This document shows, piece after piece, positions 10,480-20,126 of a stretch of DNA of 64,000 bases; positions within the stretch are counted from its first letter, which is position 1, and each line of letters begins with the position of its first letter. A program made the position numbers and the translations under genes. The DNA lies in contig OX463844.1 of assembly GCA_949825065.1 (NCBI GenBank), forward strand, positions 1,873,369 to 1,937,368. Direction: 5' to 3'. The stretch comes from Odontocerum albicorne. Its lineage: Eukaryota; Arthropoda; Insecta; Trichoptera; Odontoceridae. Under the pieces are notes generated by a model. It ran no database searches. It saw only the letters and a program-made list of their open reading frames with translations, and was not told where the DNA came from.

Positions 10480-10700
10480 TGAAGTAGACGGAGGAGTGCT
10501 CATCAGTAAAACAATATGGCGAGCTCCCGCCGAGCGGGGTTAGCAGAGGCGGAACGGGGAGGGCAGAAGGGATTACTTCCCCGCCAGGCAAATTATTCTA
10601 CCACCCCTATCTTCCTCCATCCCCTGCAGTGTGAAGAGCGTCAATAGTGACAAGAACGATTACTCACAAGTGGGGAGAGGCACTGTTTCAGTCGTTTAAC
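10480..10700. other. GC-rich block, unassigned
   Basis: A GC-rich stretch unlike its surroundings (GAGCTCCCGCCGAGCGGGG, GGAACGGGGAGGGCAG, ACTTCCCCGCCAGG). It could be the 3' untranslated region of the gene ending at 10467, a promoter, or an old repeat. Nothing decides this. Confidence 0.35.
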
Positions 10701-10712
10701 GACGTTTGTATA

Positions 10713-11259
10713 AAGTCTTTCAAATTGAGCGGTTTTTGAAATTCTTGGATAAAACACAGATGGCGTCGCGAAATTGCCTGGGTCTTGTGACATTTGAGAA
10801 GTGTAATGTATAACATTTATAAAAATGGAGTCATATACAATATAACAACGCGTTCGAATTGAGAATTATTGTATCTATTGTTATCTCCGGAAACGGTGAT
10901 GTTAATTGGCCAACAAAATTATGTGATCTGACACCCTTTGACTATTTTCTCTAGGGTTACGTGAAAATCCAGGTCTATAAGAATGACCCCAATCAATTCC
11001 TGAGCTGAAGGACGAAATTATTAGCGTTATTGGTGAGTTAGAACCGCAATTATGTCAAGAGGTCATCGAAAATTTTGACTAAATACTGGACATCTGTGGA
11101 GCTGCAAGAGGTGGACATTTGGCAGATATTGTTTATTGTGTTTAAATGGCATACACTATACTTTAATGATCAATAAAAAAAATTAAATCAAAGCAAATTG
11201 TGTGTTTTATTCAAGAATTAAAAAAAATAATTTAAAAAACCACTCAATTTGAAAGACCC
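10713..11259 (+). mobile_element. Deleted Tc1/mariner element with long terminal repeats
   Basis: The left end reads GTCTTTCAAATTGAGCGG and the right end, reversed, GTCTTTCAAATTGAGTGG. The match continues discontinuously for about 45-60 bases and includes AAAACACA in both. TA flanks at 10711-10712 and 11260-11261 fit the family. A decayed transposase lies inside. At 547 bases it has lost most of the coding region. Confidence 0.85.
10824..11146 (+). pseudogene. Tc1/mariner transposase, internally deleted
   Basis: The frame starts ATG-GAG-TCA-TAT (MESYTI, stop, QRVRI), like the N-terminus of this transposase group. It then jumps to the C-terminal catalytic part, with GDVNWP, CDLTPFDYFL (carrying the last catalytic aspartate of the DDD/DDE triad), GYVK, and PELKDEIISVIGELEPQLCQ, EVIENFD, GGHLADIVYCV and a stop. 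Several stops and frame changes are present. The motif spacing matches the related fragment at 44900-45120, which keeps the middle part that this copy lost. Confidence 0.75.
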
Positions 11260-11334
11260 TATAGATACAGTTTATGAATTCTTCTAATACAGATTTCCAA
11301 TAGTAAAATCTCCCTCGTTAATAGTATTCTAATG

Positions 11335-11505
11335 TATTGTATTACACTTTCATTGTATACAATACAATCTGGTGAGTTCATTGGCATATGGAAATCTGTT
11401 AAAATAATCAGAAAGATTTTAGAAACTTTAAGTAAAAACCAAAAAAAAGTACCTGCGGGAATCCAATTCACAACCCCTAGGCTGGACTACCCCCTGGTGA
11501 TTTAT
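11335..11505 (-). mobile_element. SINE-A copy
   Basis: Minus-strand copy. The tail end reads ATTGTATTACACTTTC near 11336 and the B-box region (GGGAATCCAATTCACAACCC) lies at about 11458. The head near 11490-11505 is decayed. Confidence 0.65.
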
Positions 11506-11657
11506 CAACATAGCCACATAGATCTAATGATTACCAAAAAGATTTCCATTATTACCGATATTCGCGTTTAGATATATTTTCATCTCAATTAATGTTTTTC
11601 TGTAGTTATTACCCGGTTGCATGAACGAACATCCCTATAAAGCGTTCTGCTATCAAG

Positions 11658-12022
11658 CAACGTTCCCTCTAAGGTGTGCGCGTGTGCGGCCGCACATCTA
11701 TTAAAAATTGTCCGCACACATGTTTCCATCTTCCGCACACATCTCAAAGAAAAGAACTTGTAACTATATTTTGTTTTGCGCAATTATATATTTTATTAGA
11801 TATTTACGATGGGTTCTCAAGTACCTTTCTTTGAGATGTGTGCGGAACATGGAAGCACCATATTATGTTACGTATTTCGAATAAAGACTTCATGAATTAT
11901 CCCTTGTTCAAAGGTCTTCGTGTTATTTAATTGGTGTTTTAATTTTTTTCCTTCCTTCTTTTTTTCTTGCACATATAAGTTAATGGGCCGCACACACAAT
12001 GAAAAAAATAGGGGGAACGTTG
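11658..12022. mobile_element. hAT-type MITE with perfect 8-base target duplication
   Basis: CTATCAAG flanks both sides exactly (11650-11657 and 12023-12030). Termini are inverted: left CAACGTTCCCTCTA, right reversed CAACGTTCCCCCTA. Inside, TTCCGCACACATCTCAAAGA (about 11730) has an inverted partner near 11827, and CCGCACAC motifs recur. No transposase frame is present. Length 365 bases. The 8-base duplication and CA...TG ends place it with hAT elements. Confidence 0.88.
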
Positions 12023-12030
12023 CTATCAAG

Positions 12031-12641
12031 TCAAGTTCAAAAAACCCTCTCAGAATGCTCAGAACCGATCTGGATTGAAACAGTTTGTTACAATCTTCAG
12101 ACATGAGTTGTAGACATGAAAGAAACAAAGAACTTTTTACTTGTAAGTGGCTTTAACAATTTAAAGAGCGTCTTCATGCCCTTCTAAATATAGAAGATTT
12201 TTTTATTTTCTCATACAAATCTAGATGTAGTAGAACCATTTTATTTAAAACGTCTAACGAAACAGACAACTATCTATAGACACCAACTTGTTGGTCCTGT
12301 TTTGCTCGACCATATTCGTGTAATGATCGTAAATATCAGTTAATACCGCATTATTACAAATAGAAATTAACTATGCAAACCTAAGGTTCATAATTAATAA
12401 TACCAATCACATCACAATTGTAATAAGTATCTCAATATCTACTTATTTATCCCTTCTACGAATTTCGACGTAGAATGATGTTGATTTAAAGCTACTTTCC
12501 TCGAAAGAATGACTTTCCTTTTGACTTCGACCATATATTTAAAAAAAAACGTTATAAAAATAGAATAAATCTCATGTTAGAATTTTAAGGCATGAATAAA
12601 AAGTAGTGTATTTTAAAAATTACTCAAAATTCTTTTTAAAA
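12031..12641. other. No gene seen
   Basis: AT-rich spacer between the hAT MITE and a retrotransposon remnant; no exon or repeat was recognised. Confidence 0.5.
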
Positions 12642-13045
12642 AATATATGAACATCCAAAGCAAGGTGAGGATATACAAGATCTGCGTCCGCCCCATAATG
12701 ACATACAGCATAGAGTCCAGGGCCGACACTGTCAGAACCAAAAATCTTCTTCGAACCAGCGAAATGAAGGTACTCAGGAGTATCGCTGGCAAAACCATTG
12801 GTGATAGAGTACGAAACACAGAAATCCGAAGAATGTGCGAAGTTTAAGATATTGTCAGATGGGGTTGACAGAGAAGAAGGTTCTGGAACGAACGGAACCA
12901 AGAGCCGTAAGAATGGCCAGGGACAGTATCCCCCAAGCAAGCAGACCTCCAGTACGACCTCCCAAAAGATGGAAAGACAGCTGGCAGTCGACGTCACAAG
13001 AGGGAAACAAGGATGCAGGACCATAACAGGCCAACAGGCCTAAAA
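12642..13045 (+). pseudogene. RTE-like reverse transcriptase C-terminal remnant
   Basis: Successive frames give SKVRIYKICVRPIMTYSIES, RADTVRTKNLLRTSEMKVLR, SIAGKTIGDRVRNTEIRRMC, then RWG-QRRRFWNER, ARDSIPQASRPPVRPPKRWK and DSWQSTSQEGNKDAG. This is the region after the catalytic core in RTE-like retrotransposons (YGxExR, TLRTxEMKVLRxIxG, RNTExRRxC, RPPGRPxxRW). A stop after CEV and frameshifts near 12870 make it nonfunctional. The end, CCTAAAAGAAGAGGAAGAAG, gives the probable 3' terminus. A shorter sister copy is at 2840-3115. Confidence 0.82.
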
Positions 13046-13198
13046 GAAGAGGAAGAAGAAGATATTTTTAAAAAGTACCTAAAAATATTTTAAAGGCAGT
13101 TTTTTTGTAGATTTTACAAACAGAATGAATTGGAGTACTCTGATATGGTTTGGATATGGTGAACTAAATAAAGAAAAAAAATTGACAAAATAAATCTG

Positions 13199-13374
13199 TA
13201 ACCCTAGAGGATAAACCACGGAAGTCACTTTGCACCCTAGAGGATAAACCACGGAAGTCACTTTGCACCAAGGAAGTCAGGTCGACGTTGCATCATACAA
13301 TTCATGTATGACGCATATGACGTTTATCCTCTAGGGTAAAATGTGACTCCCGTAGTTTATCCTCTAGGGTACAG
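13199..13374. repeat. Doubled repeat units in inverted arrangement
   Basis: A 33-base unit starting CCCTAGAGGATAAACCACGG occurs twice in direct order (about 13203 and 13236). It recurs as two inverted copies ending near 13337 and 13372 (TTTATCCTCTAGGGTA). The whole can fold into a large hairpin with a central loop around 13285-13320. It may be a MITE whose terminal repeats contain subrepeats; the class is unknown. Confidence 0.8.
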
Positions 13375-14084
13375 AAATTTACTTAGCAAATTTGAGCTGA
13401 AAGAATCGTAGAAAATGATCAAGGGAAGTATGTAAAATAGAGTGAATTAATTTTTTGATGGATGAAAATGTAAAAAAAAAGTAGAAATCGAAGGAGATGT
13501 ATGAGAAGATGTTTAGATATTCAGGAAGTCAAATGAATAGTCTGGTGATATTTCTTCGCGATCTGTCCTGAGATCAAAGGCGTGGTGGTATGTACGAGTA
13601 CATAAATAATACTGAACTCCTGAATGGCTGCAATTAATGAGACAGCAAATAATAGATAAACTTTGCAAGCACCGTAAGTTGGTATTTCAGAAAAAATATT
13701 AAATTTAAAATTATACTGACCACATTTTATTTATTTTTAACGTATTATTGTTTTATACTGACCTAAATTGTCACAAAAAATTATAGCATTTGATATTAAA
13801 ACACTACAGAAAAACGTCGCATAAAATACATGTTAAAAAAAACAACAAGGAAAATTTACCAAAAAAAGCATTTCAAAAGAGTATTAAATTTCCAAAAAAA
13901 AAAAACGAATGTCAACACCAACCGCAAATACGTAAATGAATATGTTAGTATCCTTTTTGAGTGCATATCTTCGATGAATTAAATACGATATATAAATCAT
14001 AAAAAAAAACATTCACTTCAAAAATTTATAGTAATTTTTTCATGATTATTGAAAGATTTTCCCGAAAGAAAGAGTAGAAAGGTG
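13375..14084. other. AT-rich spacer, no gene seen
   Basis: Poly-A/T-rich sequence with no recognised repeat or exon. Confidence 0.5.
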
Positions 14085-14300
14085 GAGCTTAATATGGGCG
14101 GTGTCTGTCGAGTCGACCCGCCTACTCTCCCACCAATCAGCCTGGCTCCGCCCCCGCATGGAGCCTTCAGTTTCTAAGAAGGAATGTTGCGGTTGCTGTC
14201 GTAATTAATTACGTGTGGAAAATATCCGGCTCAGTTGGACCGTTTTATTTGTACGATATGCCCAACAAAACTATCCCACGACGACAGCGAGAATTTTAAA
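14085..14300 (+). promoter_or_regulatory. Candidate promoter and first exon
   Basis: A GC-richer block in AT-rich surroundings holds GGGCGG (14096), CCACCAATCAG (CCAAT box, near 14130), CTCCGCCCCCG (GC box) and TTCAGTTTC near 14168, which fits the insect initiator TCAGTT. A short upstream-type frame (MPNKTIPRRQREF and stop) starts near 14259. If real, transcription would run rightward and could serve the exons at 25604-31036. Elements are seen; function is inferred. Confidence 0.4.
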
Positions 14301-14567
14301 CTTGTTATCTATCTTTGGTTAAATTGTGATCTTTTTCCCTTACAAGTCATTTACATTTGGTTGTGTGTAGTGTATTTAAGTGTAATTTAAGTGTTCTGTC
14401 GGCGTTTTATTGATCTAGAATTTTACGTATATTTGCAACAGGGTTTTCCAACTCTCCAATAACATTCCAAAATAGTTTTGATGGATGATTTAAAGCGGTT
14501 GATTTAAAAATTTAAAAATCTAACTTTGATTAATATTTTCGTTTTGATGGTATATTTTTCAGGATGG

Positions 14568-14990
14568 TTATAAACCTTTCTCTTCCTGTGCTTAAAAAAT
14601 ACGCGCGTTCCGATGCTGTGTATTTAATACACATGTAAAAATGAGCGATTTAAAATCGGAAAAATAAGAATTTTCATAGTCAATCGCTTAAATTAATTAA
14701 ATTTGAAGTCAAAAGTGATAATAATTGAAATTTAATTGCTGAAAACATGAAAAAAACATCGGCCGACGTTCACAAAACGGGCGTAGAGACCACCTCAAAT
14801 GGATGCCAGAGAGTTACTGAAGCGAGCGAACTGAGATTCTATTTCTTGCGTTCCCATATACCGAAGTAGAGGGAGACGTGAATAGAGTCGCTTCCTCACC
14901 CATAGCGGTTTTTTAGAATGAATATACCTACGTCACACACTGACACACGTATGATTGTATTGGTGAATTTATTCGCGATTTTCACAAAAA
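14568..14990 (+). mobile_element. piggyBac-type MITE, 3'-truncated
   Basis: Begins AAACCTTTCTCTTCCTGTGC after a decayed TTAA (TTATAA) and follows the family (CGATTTAAAATCGGAAAAAT, CATCGGCCGACGTTCACAAA, ACCTACGTCACACACTG). It stops at TTTTCACAAAA near 14990, lacking the last third seen in full copies at 24889, 31062 and 34263. Confidence 0.8.
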
Positions 14991-15002
14991 ATTGATTAAT
15001 TA

Positions 15003-15076
15003 ACAGAAGGTTAATCCTAATTATATATTAAAATATAAGATTAATCCTAATTATATATTATAATAACCTTCTGAAG
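15003..15076. repeat. Short imperfect inverted repeat
   Basis: CAGAAGGTTAAT at the left pairs with ATAACCTTCTG at the right, and AATCCTAATTATATATTA occurs twice between them. It lies exactly where the truncated piggyBac MITE ends. Confidence 0.6.
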
Positions 15077-15079
15077 CCC

Positions 15080-15425
15080 GAGAAATTCAAGGTAACATAA
15101 AACCTTGCCTTTGAATATCTCATCTTCTCAAGATTGGCAATCATCAGGGCATTATCTTGTTTACTGCAGATGGGAACAATTTGGCATAACTTTCCCAACA
15201 CCATTCACTTACCTTCTTTGACCAAGGGATGGGATGTTTGCTTCTGCCTCGTTGGCCATTTATTTTTCCCTGGATGATTAGTTTTGTTAAAATGTATTTT
15301 CTGCATTCGATCACAGATATACCGCAACTTAGAAATCTTCACAGTTTTAAGCATTTCTCGTTGCTTATTCATACAAGCAAGCACTTCTTCATTTGTAACA
15401 TGATCTGATTCTCAAGATCATTTAT
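15080..15425 (-). pseudogene. RTE-like reverse transcriptase C-terminal remnant, minus strand
   Basis: The minus strand reads TNEEVLACMNKQREMLKTVK, ISKLRYICDRMQKI, KTNHPGKNKWPTRQKQTS and later NALMIANLEK. This parallels the end of RTE-like polymerases (NEEVLxRxxxxRELLxxxKxRKLxYLGHxxR, then GKxxGKRxxGRRxxSW, then MIANxR). Decayed, with an in-frame stop after VKEGK. Confidence 0.65.
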
Positions 15426-15701
15426 TTGAAAAAGAAAACAGAGTCAAAGTGTCAGTAAATTCAGATGAAAAACGTCTAAAATTTATCCTGTCAGAAAGTC
15501 ATTACATAGAAAATCAAACTCATGATGCCTTGGTACTAAGCAAAGAAATATGTTAACCACTAAAGCGCAGATAATATTAAACGTTTTGTTATTATTAATA
15601 TATAAATATAAAAATTATAAATAATTTTATAAACATAACACATTTGTTAAATTGTTTTAAATATATGATAAACCTACATTTAAATATATAAATAAATAGT
15701 A

Positions 15702-15898
15702 CTGTATTACATTTCATTTTCTACAACCTTACGGAATTATTACCACGTGGCAATCTCTTCCAACCATCCAAAAATATGTTTTAAAGGTCTCAAGTGAAAA
15801 CCAGGAATGGTATTTATTTTTAAATCTGGGATCGAACCCGTAACCACCGGGCTGGGAGACAAGCGTCTTACCAACCTGTCCACGGAAATAGTCAAATA
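15702..15898 (-). mobile_element. SINE-A copy, near full length
   Basis: Minus strand. Head with A-box region near 15875-15890 (reverse of CTTACCAACCTGTCCACGG), B box GGGTTCGATCCC (reverse of 15831-15842), ATTT-rich middle, and LINE-1-like tail (reverse of CCACGTGGCAATCTCTTCCA at about 15744). Confidence 0.75.
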
Positions 15899-16437
15899 CT
15901 GTTACAGTTAACATAGCAAGAAAATAGTATTATATCATGGTTAGCAAGAAAATTGAAAATAAGTTTAACTATTGCGTGATAGTCTTCAAATAATATTGCA
16001 TGAAGAAAATGAGCTTTTGTAAAATGATATAATTTATTAATAATCTAGACACGGAATGATAATCTCGCTAAGCACATTTTATTAATTTTAAATAACTTGA
16101 CCCATGCCCGTAGCTTGCTGTACCCTGGCAACTTAGCTGAAGGTCGTTTAAGTCCGGCAGAGTAAGCACTGTATCTGACTGGTTACAAAAGAGCGTTAAG
16201 CGTGATTTATTTGCTATCGCCTATCTGGTATCTGGTAACCGGCGGCAGAGTGGGCGGGCTGCGTCCAATGCCTAGGGACAAAGCACATTCTTGCGCTAAG
16301 AATGGCATAGTGACAAGTAGACCGGTATCATCAACGACCTTTACTCATATTAACCAATTTGCCGATTTTAAAATAATGTAATAACGCGTAAAAAATAATG
16401 TTTGAATACTTTATATTACTGCACCTAAGCTATTTAT
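15899..16437. other. Spacer with GC-richer block
   Basis: AT-rich apart from 16085-16330, which is GC-richer (GTAACCGGCGGCAGAGTGGG) and unassigned. No splice-bounded exon seen. Confidence 0.45.
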
Positions 16438-16832
16438 TTATTTTATTTATGTTTAATACATTTATCCAATATGATTATTTAATTTATATTTAATACATTT
16501 ATCCAATATGATTATTTAATTTATGTTTAATACATTTATCCAATATAATTATTTAATTTATGTTTAATACATTTATCCAATATGATTATTTAATTTATGT
16601 TTAATACATTTATGCAATATGATTATTTAATTTATGTTTAATACATTTATCCAATATGATTAATTAATTTATGTTTAATACATTTATCCAATATGATTAT
16701 TTAATTTATGTTTAATACATTTATCCAATATGATTATTTAATTTATGTTTAGTACATTTATCCAATATGATTATTTAATTTATGTTTAATACATTTATCC
16801 AATATGATTATTTAATTTATGTTTAATACATT
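16438..16832. repeat. 37-base minisatellite, about 10.7 copies
   Basis: Tandem units reading TATGTTTAATACATTTATCC, AATATGATTATTTAATT, 37 bases apart. Very little divergence (TATGCAA, TTAATTAAT variants). The last unit is cut at TTTAATACATTT and immediately abuts a LINE-2 3' end. Confidence 0.95.
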
Positions 16833-17100
16833 TGACTGGGTGCGGTATATTGTGGGATGAATATTTTGGTATGTCTGGAGTGATGAAGTGTGAGGAGTTT
16901 GATTCCGCGTGATGTATATACGTGTAATTGAGTGTCACTGTTTGTCAGGTTGATGAGAATGTGCAACGGGGTTTTATATAATCCAAAATCGGAAAGAAGT
17001 ATCGATTTATTTTTTCATGTTATATGTCCTCAGTGAGATACAGGCAAAAGCCTAGTTTACTGGGGACACGACAAATGAAAGACAACAAACCCAGATCTTT
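16833..17100 (+). mobile_element. LINE-2 3' end, truncated
   Basis: Begins at GTGCGGTATATTGTGGGATG, proceeds through AATCGGAAAGAAGTATCGAT and the hairpin at 17027-17070 (TGTCCTCAGT...ACTGGGGACA), and ends near the CCCAGATC segment. The final AT tail of other copies is missing. Confidence 0.8.
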
Positions 17101-17224
17101 GACGCTTCAAGGAGTTGAAATATACTTTCGTCACTTACGCACGTAAAAAATGAGTCATTTTAGTGCCATTTGGAAGTTTTAACTCGAATTTTTTTTTGTA
17201 GTTTCGCCACTATGATTCTCAACA

Positions 17225-17405
17225 GGCGATATATTATTATTTTTGTAATTTGTTTTATCAAAATCTGTCTTGTTTGTACTCCCCTGATGATGAGGTGAAA
17301 ATTTTGAAACCAATAGGGTTATACCGTTACAAAAAGTGGAATAAACAGTGTTGTATAAAACAAATTACAATGTCTTTAAACCTCCACAACGTTAATGCCT
17401 TAACT
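17225..17405 (+). mobile_element. Penelope-like terminal sequence (candidate)
   Basis: Carries CTGATGATGAGG and TTTTGAAACC (17284-17310), then GTGGAATAAACAGTGTTG and TTAAACCTCCACAACG. A related minus-strand copy lies at 18165-18318 and a folded one at 38073-38210. The two short boxes resemble the hammerhead-ribozyme core carried by the ends of Penelope-like elements. No polymerase is present, so the class is inferred. Confidence 0.45.
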
Positions 17406-17589
17406 ATAGTATAAATAATATATATTATTATTGTTAAAGGTGATAGTGTAGCGCACTTTATCAATAATTGTTAATCCAAATTATTTGAGCAATATTTTCT
17501 TGATGCCTTTTGACTATTGCAAAAAAAATGTGACACATACCAAAAAATATATAGGTATACGAATAAATGTACAATGTATGACGACGACA

Positions 17590-17830
17590 CAATAAGCGAT
17601 TGCGTATGTCAAATGGGTTTAAAAATATCGTAATTGTGATACGACACTCGAAGACGGTGTCCGTTCTAGAAGGTATATTATCACTGACGACGATCCAATC
17701 AAGGTTTTGCTCGAAAATAATCAGCGTTGTATCGACGACACTAAAGAATGCTGAAAGACTGAAAAACCACCGTCCGCGAGTATGTGATGCTATTTTGCGT
17801 TTGCATTTGATTTAAACACGAAATTTATTT
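17590..17830 (+). pseudogene. Mariner-type transposase N-terminal fragment
   Basis: One frame reads EDGVRSRRYIITDDDPIKVL, LENNQRCI. This resembles the linker and second helix-turn-helix of mariner transposases (GRP, DDDxIKALLENNxxxTxRE). After this the frame breaks (stop, then PPS). A different overlapping 71-codon frame appears to be chance. No terminal repeats were found. Confidence 0.45.
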
Positions 17831-18164
17831 CCGAACAATCCAACACTAAATACTGGTCTTCTATATACATGGACGGACATCCAAATGGTGAACTCGGTCC
17901 TCAAAATAAGACCAGCAACTAGCGTACTAATAGTTCGGAAGGTTAAAGAGTAAAAGCTTTTATTTAAAACTTAAATGCAAGTCTTTACATCGGTCACAAA
18001 TCAAACCTGATAAATAGACGAACATTGGATATTTACTGAAAAGGCTTGATACTAGCAGCAATGATATTTGGGGTTGATTTAATAATTATTACTGAAATAA
18101 TGACAAGTAGTTGTATTATATAAATAGATTATTTATGGAGAACAAGACCACAAACTAGTAATAA

Positions 18165-18318
18165 GAACAATGTAATTTGTTTATTCAAACACTGTTCATT
18201 CCTTTTTATATAACAATATAGTCCTACCAGTTTCAAGGTTTTCATTTCATCATCAGGGAAGCACAAATAAGTATTGTTTGTTACAATGTATTTAAACCTC
18301 CACATTGTTCATGCCTTA
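18165..18318 (-). mobile_element. Penelope-like terminal sequence (candidate), minus strand
   Basis: Reverse copy of the 17225-17405 element: CTGATGATG at 18249-18257 (reversed), CCTTGAAACTGG, AGGAATGAACAGTGTTTG, and AACCTCCACATTG. The two copies face each other about 750 bases apart. Confidence 0.45.
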
Positions 18319-18369
18319 ACTATAAATCGTATAAGTAATAAAAAGTACTTTAAGTGAACACTCAATTTT

Positions 18370-18880
18370 TATGGTTCTGGGTAACCTTTCATTTGCCGTG
18401 TCCCCTGTAAACCTATATCTTACTGAGGACATAAACACGAGGAAAAATAAGTTCATAATTTTTACCGATTGTTGATTATATATTCGTAATACCTCTGTCA
18501 CAAACTCTCATCCACTTAATACGTAGTGACTCAATTACATATAACATATGTATCACGTGAGTCAAGCCCCAGTATACTTCATCATTTGAGATAGTCAAAT
18601 ATTTCGTCTTACAATGTCATACTCATAATCAATAAAAACATACCATACTCAAGAGTTCACACTCAATTTTATGACTTGTTATCTCTTCTGCAAGTACTCA
18701 AACTCCTGTCGCAATAACAACCACGCTCCGATCCGCTGCCTGAATTTTTTACAATATTTTGTCTTTATTAAATTTGGTATATTTTGGTTTCTCATGGGAG
18801 CCAAATAGAGATTTTGCCTTTGGGCTTAAGATGTCTAGGGATGGTGAAAATTTGATCAGTTACCATGCGTGCCATTTACT
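18370..18880 (-). mobile_element. LINE-2 3' end, minus strand
   Basis: Reverse-strand copy: the polymerase-end region lies at 18690-18880 (reversed GCGTGGTTGTTATTGCGACA, GTTACCATGCGTGCC) and the 3' untranslated region runs down to about 18370. More diverged than other copies, with base changes in the hairpin near 18405-18440. Confidence 0.75.
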
Positions 18881-19305
18881 TTCCAGACAGCTTAATAACT
18901 TGAAAGGGTAATAGTGATTCACGATTTTCGCTACTACTAAAATGTAGGCGAGTGTGCCAAAAATATCAGGGTATTATTTAATCCTATTTGTAACGAACGG
19001 TTAACACGTGGCGAGCTGACGTGGCTCCGTCACTATTCACCAGTCACATAACGCCGGCGCCACGCCTGCAACGGAAACGACCGTCAGAGTGATCTGTGTC
19101 AGATACGGTGACTAGGAATTCTTCTTCAATTTTAATGTTAAGTCAACTGGAAAAAAATCATGTTAGCTGCTTGAATGATCGGATACGTAAGATTAATCAC
19201 TCCTTAGTACACTAACATACGAGTATATGTCCTTTTTGGATTAGGCAGAAAGGATAATCTCCACGCGTTCTATCCATGCACACAGCTCTCGCATCGTCCA
19301 TATCC
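18881..19305. other. Unassigned spacer
   Basis: GC-richer around 19010-19100 (GAGCTGACGTGGCTCCGTC, GCCGGCGCCACGCC). No gene recognised. The end (GATTAGGCAGAAAGGATAAT near 19239) resembles a short minus-strand RTE 3' tail. Confidence 0.4.
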
Positions 19306-20126
19306 ATCCTATCAAACATAGGCCATTTCTCACTCTATCAAACATCGACCATTTCTAACTTTATCTAACATTGATAATTTCTTACTCTATCGAACATTTA
19401 TTATTCTATCAAACATCGACAATTTCTTACTCTATCTAACATTGATCATGTCGTACTCTATCAAACATCGGCCATTTCTCACTATCAAACATCGACCATT
19501 TCTCACTTTATCAAATATCGAGCATTTCTAGCTTTATCTAACATTGATAATTTCTTACTCTATTGAACATTTATTATTCTATCAAACATCGATCATTTCT
19601 TACTCTATCTAACATTGATCATCTCGTACTCTATCAAACATCGGCCATTTGTCACTCTATAAAACATCGACCATTTCTAACTTTATCTAACATTGATAAT
19701 GTCTTACTCTATCGAACATTTATTATTCTATCAAACATCGATCATTTCTTACTCTATCTAACATTGATCATCTCGTACTCTATCAAACATCGGCCATTTG
19801 TCACTCTATCAAACATCGACCATTTCTCACTCTATCAAACATCGTCCATTTCTAACTTTATCCAACATTGATAATTTCTTACTCTATCGAACATTTATTA
19901 TTCTATCAAACATCGATCATTTCTTACTCTATCTAACATTGGTCATGTCGTACTCTACCAAACATCGGCCATTTCTCACTCTATCAAACATCGGCCATTT
20001 CTTACTATATCTAATATTGATAATTTCTTACTCTATCGACCATTTCTTACTCTATCAAACATCGATAATTTCTTACTCCGTTAAACATCGACCATGTCTT
20101 ACTCTATCAAACATCAATCAGTTCTT
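19306..20126. repeat. 26-base minisatellite with higher-order structure
   Basis: About 31 units of a 26-base motif such as ACTCTATCAAACATCGACCA plus TTTCTC. Variants ACTTTATCTAACATTGATAA, ACTCTATCGAACATTTATTA and GTACTCTATCAAACATCGGC recur in a fixed order. The ACTTTATC variant starts near 19357, 19530, 19679 and 19854, intervals of roughly 150-175, so groups of six or seven units were themselves duplicated. Frames across it stay open for over 100 codons because three units equal 26 codons, not because it is a gene. Confidence 0.95.

Noticed and set aside
12620..13024. 134-codon minus-strand frame
   Set aside because: It is antisense to a well-recognised plus-strand reverse transcriptase remnant.
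15820..15890. Functional tRNA gene
   Set aside because: A and B boxes are present but the cloverleaf is broken and the sequence continues into a SINE body; the same holds for 32903-32957, 61545-61600 and 27420-27500.
19306..20126. CRISPR-like regular repeats
   Set aside because: Units are contiguous with no unique spacers, the flanks hold no Cas genes, and the surrounding DNA is eukaryotic. It is a minisatellite. The same applies to the arrays at 262, 16438, 38334 and 42675.
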